From Deltaproteobacteria bacterium (GTDB lineage Bacteria > Desulfobacterota > Desulfobacteria > Desulfobacterales > Desulfatirhabdiaceae): a stretch of DNA of 64,000 bases. The stretch covers positions 1 to 64,000 of the forward strand of contig JACRBZ010000077.1 in assembly GCA_016219185.1 (NCBI GenBank), in the 5' to 3' direction. This document shows, one piece after another, positions 61,605 through 64,000 of the stretch. Each line of letters opens with the position of its first letter. Within the stretch, counting starts at the first letter, position 1. The notes beneath the pieces are model-generated. The model searched no databases. It had not been told where the DNA came from and saw only the letters and a program-made list of their open reading frames with translations. The position numbers and the translations under genes are program-made.

Positions 61605-63830
61605 TTGAGAATAGCTGCAATCCTGTTCATCATCTGTTTATCCATCTCCGCACAGGCCCAGTCTGAAGAAAGCCGGTTTGCCACCTACGCCGGTTCAGCC
61701 AGTTGCCGCGAATGCCATGAGAGGTTCTACCGGCTCTGGTCCACATCCATGCACGGGCTGGCCATGCAGCCCTATTCTCCAGAATTCGCCATGATCAATC
61801 TCATACCGCATAAGAACCCCATCACGATCGACAAGATCAAGTACCGCGCTGATATCAATGCAGGCGTTGTCGTCGAAACAGGCCCGAAGGGCAAAAAACA
61901 ATACCCGATGGCTCACGTACTGGGAGGCAAGAACGTTTATTACTTTCTCACGCCGCTCGACAAGGGCAGGCTCCAGACCCTGCCCGTTGCCTATGATGTC
62001 AACCGGAAAGAGTGGTTCGATACGGCTGCCAGCGGTATGCGGCACTTCCCGGGAGGGGAAAGGGAACAGACGGTCGGTTGGAAGGAATCCCCCTACACCT
62101 TCAATACGGCCTGTTACAGTTGCCATGTGAGCCAGCTCTCGACCAACTATGATCCGAAATCCGGCACCTACCACACCGAATGGGCCGAGCCCGGCATCAA
62201 TTGCGAGACCTGCCACGGCCCCTCGGCGGAGCACAACAAGATCGCAAAGGCCACACCCAAGGACCAGCCGCTGACTGATCTTCGGATCATCCGCACCAAG
62301 ACCATGACCAGGCAGCAGCGCAGCGATCTCTGTTCGAGCTGCCATGCCAAGGCAAGCCCGCTGGCCCTCGAGTACAAGCCCGAGGAAAGGTTCTTTGACC
62401 ATTTTGATCTCGTGACGCTGGAGGATCCCGATTATTACCCGGACGGCCGCGATCTGGGAGAAAACTATACTTATACGTCGTGGAGCATGAGCCCCTGCGT
62501 CAAATCGGGCAAGATAGACTGCATTCACTGCCATACTTCCAGCGGCCGCTACCGGTTCAAGAAAGAAAAGTTCAACGATGCCTGCATGCCCTGTCATGCC
62601 GACAAAGTGAACAGCCCCGTGGAACATACGCATCATCTCGCGGAAAGCGCGGCAAGCCGGTGCATCTCCTGCCATATGCCAATGACCGCCTTTGCACGGA
62701 TGAACAGAAGCGACCATTCCATGATTCCCCCGGCCCCGGCGGCAACCCTGGCCTACAAGTCGCCCAATGCCTGCAATATCTGCCACAAGGACAAAGACGC
62801 GAAATGGTCCGATAAATTCGTACGGCAGTGGCGATCGCGCGACTACCAGGCACCCGTGCTGAAACGCGCAGCACTTATCGATGCGGCCCGAAAACGGGAC
62901 TGGTCCAACCTATCGGATATGCTGGCGTATATCCGGAGCAAGGACCGGGACGAGGTCGTCGCCACCTCGCTCATCCGGCTTATTTCCCCGATGCAGGATG
63001 AAAAAGTTCTTGCCGCGCTGCTCGTAGCGGCAAAAGACCCGTCGCCCCTCGTGCGTGCCGCTGCGGTCCAGGCACTCGGGTTGATACCGGCCACGGAAAG
63101 TCTGCAGGCCCTGATCGAAGCAACAGGCGATGCGTACCGACTGGTGAGGGTCCGGGCCGCGGCCGGAATTGCGGCATTCCCGCCCTTGGCGCCGCCTGCT
63201 GCCTATCAGGAACAGCTCAAAAAGGCCAACCAGGAGTATCTTGCGTCCATAACGGCGCGTCCGGACCAGTGGACATCCCATTACAATATGGGCAACTACC
63301 AGCTCAGCCGCGGCGAGATCCCGGATGCCGTTGCCTCGTTCCAGACAGCACTCAAGTTTGAGCCCCAGGCGGTCATGGCAATGGTGAATTTATCCATCGC
63401 CCTTGCCCGGATGGGAGAAGCCGCAAAGGCGGAGCAAGTTCTGAAGCAAGCCCTCAAACTATCGCCTGATAATGCGGCGGCGAACTTCAACATGGGGCTG
63501 CTGAAGGCGGAAAAGAACGAGCCCAGGCAGGCCGAAAACTACCTCAAGAGCGCGCTTAAAACTGATCCCCGGATGGCCCAGGCAGCCTACAATCTTTGCA
63601 TCATTACCGCAAGGGACCGCATCGACGAGGCCGTGACCTGGTGCCGGCAGGCGGCGCAGCTCAGACCTCAGGACCCCAATTATGCTTATACGCTGGCTTT
63701 CTATCTGAATCAAAAAGGCGACAGCGCTGAGGCTATCAGGACATTAAAGGCTGTCATGGAGAACTATCCGGCATTCAAAGATGCCGGGATGCTTCTTGAA
63801 GAAATATCGAGAAAGGATAAAAGGCAATAG
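61605..63830 (+). CDS. Octaheme cytochrome c with HEAT-like and TPR repeats
   Basis: 741 residues starting at TTG 61605 with AAGGA six bases upstream. A signal peptide (1-19) directs it to the periplasm, where heme is attached. Eight CxxCH sites are present: CRECH, CYSCH, CETCH, CSSCH, CIHCH, CMPCH, CISCH and CNICH (about residues 34-390). Residues 400-530 resemble HEAT repeats (AAKDPSPLVRAAAVQALGLI), and 545-735 are TPR units (SHYNMGNYQLSRGEIPDAVA and three more). The heme half is like the cytochrome c554/octaheme family. The repeat half suggests a docking surface for partner proteins. It may carry electrons in respiration; donor and acceptor are unknown. Confidence 0.93.
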   Translation: MRIAAILFIICLSISAQAQSEESRFATYAGSASCRECHERFYRLWSTSMHGLAMQPYSPEFAMINLIPHKNPITIDKIKYRADINAGVVVETGPKGKKQYPMAHVLGGKNVYYFLTPLDKGRLQTLPVAYDVNRKEWFDTAASGMRHFPGGEREQTVGWKESPYTFNTACYSCHVSQLSTNYDPKSGTYHTEWAEPGINCETCHGPSAEHNKIAKATPKDQPLTDLRIIRTKTMTRQQRSDLCSSCHAKASPLALEYKPEERFFDHFDLVTLEDPDYYPDGRDLGENYTYTSWSMSPCVKSGKIDCIHCHTSSGRYRFKKEKFNDACMPCHADKVNSPVEHTHHLAESAASRCISCHMPMTAFARMNRSDHSMIPPAPAATLAYKSPNACNICHKDKDAKWSDKFVRQWRSRDYQAPVLKRAALIDAARKRDWSNLSDMLAYIRSKDRDEVVATSLIRLISPMQDEKVLAALLVAAKDPSPLVRAAAVQALGLIPATESLQALIEATGDAYRLVRVRAAAGIAAFPPLAPPAAYQEQLKKANQEYLASITARPDQWTSHYNMGNYQLSRGEIPDAVASFQTALKFEPQAVMAMVNLSIALARMGEAAKAEQVLKQALKLSPDNAAANFNMGLLKAEKNEPRQAENYLKSALKTDPRMAQAAYNLCIITARDRIDEAVTWCRQAAQLRPQDPNYAYTLAFYLNQKGDSAEAIRTLKAVMENYPAFKDAGMLLEEISRKDKRQ

Positions 63831-64000
63831 AACGACATCAGGGGTGTGGCCTGCCGGCCATTCCGCTATAAAAAACCTGCCGATCACCCCGCTGCTAAGA
63901 GGCGATATGAAGGACGCTGCCCGCAGCGTAGCGAACCGGCTCTTCGCGCAAAGCGTCACACGGCCACACATGCGGCATGACCACATCGTCATATTCTAAC
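63831..64000. other. Window end without a recognisable gene
   Basis: 170 bases with no convincing coding sequence. A short hairpin (ACGCTG-CCCG-CAGCGT, near 63913-63929) follows the cytochrome gene at about 85 bp and could mark its 3' end. Confidence 0.5.

Noticed and set aside
61695-62786. 363-codon minus-strand open frame opposite the cytochrome
   Set aside because: The plus strand holds eight CxxCH sites; the minus frame has no domain.

Overview
The window reads as a stretch of a Desulfobacterota (deltaproteobacterial, probably sulfate-reducing Desulfobacterales-like) chromosome. The hints are a single-chain Mop-type molybdenum aldehyde oxidoreductase with a DsrC/TusE-like partner, an octaheme cytochrome c, dense PAS/Cache sensor kinases, several good sigma-54 promoters, and intergenic C-rich and hairpin repeats. 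This placement is inference from gene content; there is no rRNA or tRNA in the window to anchor it.

Layout. (1) 1-19.5 kb, all on the minus strand: ten consecutive signalling genes (five sensor kinases, a receiver-only regulator, an NtrC-type regulator, a receiver-kinase hybrid, an MCP and a CheB-CheR-PAS fusion). (2) 19.8-25.6 kb: a molybdenum hydroxylase cassette (aldehyde oxidoreductase, DsrC/TusE-like carrier, cysteine desulfurase-like enzyme) behind a near-perfect sigma-54 promoter, preceded by a zinc alcohol dehydrogenase and a Dabb protein. (3) 25.7-31.5 kb: biotin uptake bioN-bioM-bioY, birA, a Sua5/TsaC-like gene and a purD-purE fusion, with a 125-bp terminal-inverted-repeat element whose end forms part of the birA stop codon. 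(4) 31.7-33.6 kb: typA/bipA, convergent with an AAA ATPase-nuclease gene. (5) 35.3-41.3 kb: an unusual Hsp70 cluster (903-aa repeat protein, J-like protein without HPD, GrpE-like protein, Hsp70, zinc-ribbon protein). (6) 41.7-51.6 kb: amino-acid uptake and catabolism: gabT, gdh, a PAS-sigma-54 activator and a branched-chain amino acid ABC operon. Three copies of the palindrome ATGCA-N4-TGCAT lie about 330 bp upstream of two sigma-54 promoters, which gives a readable regulatory circuit. (7) 51.7-56.9 kb: a more mixed section with a TPP enzyme, a secreted orphan, an AAA_14/DUF4143 ATPase, a broken deaminase gene and a HigBA toxin-antitoxin pair. (8) 57.1-63.8 kb: SulP anion permease, secreted arylsulfatase and octaheme cytochrome c.

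The strongest leads for something undescribed are the five-gene Hsp70 cluster, the TusE-like/desulfurase/molybdenum hydroxylase cassette as a sulfur relay for cofactor maturation, and the sigma-54 circuit of region 6. Smaller points are a C10 tract at the 5' end of a kinase gene (possible phase switch), two apparently leaderless transcripts, and a livH gene without a normal 5' end. No CRISPR array, complete insertion sequence, rRNA or tRNA was seen.
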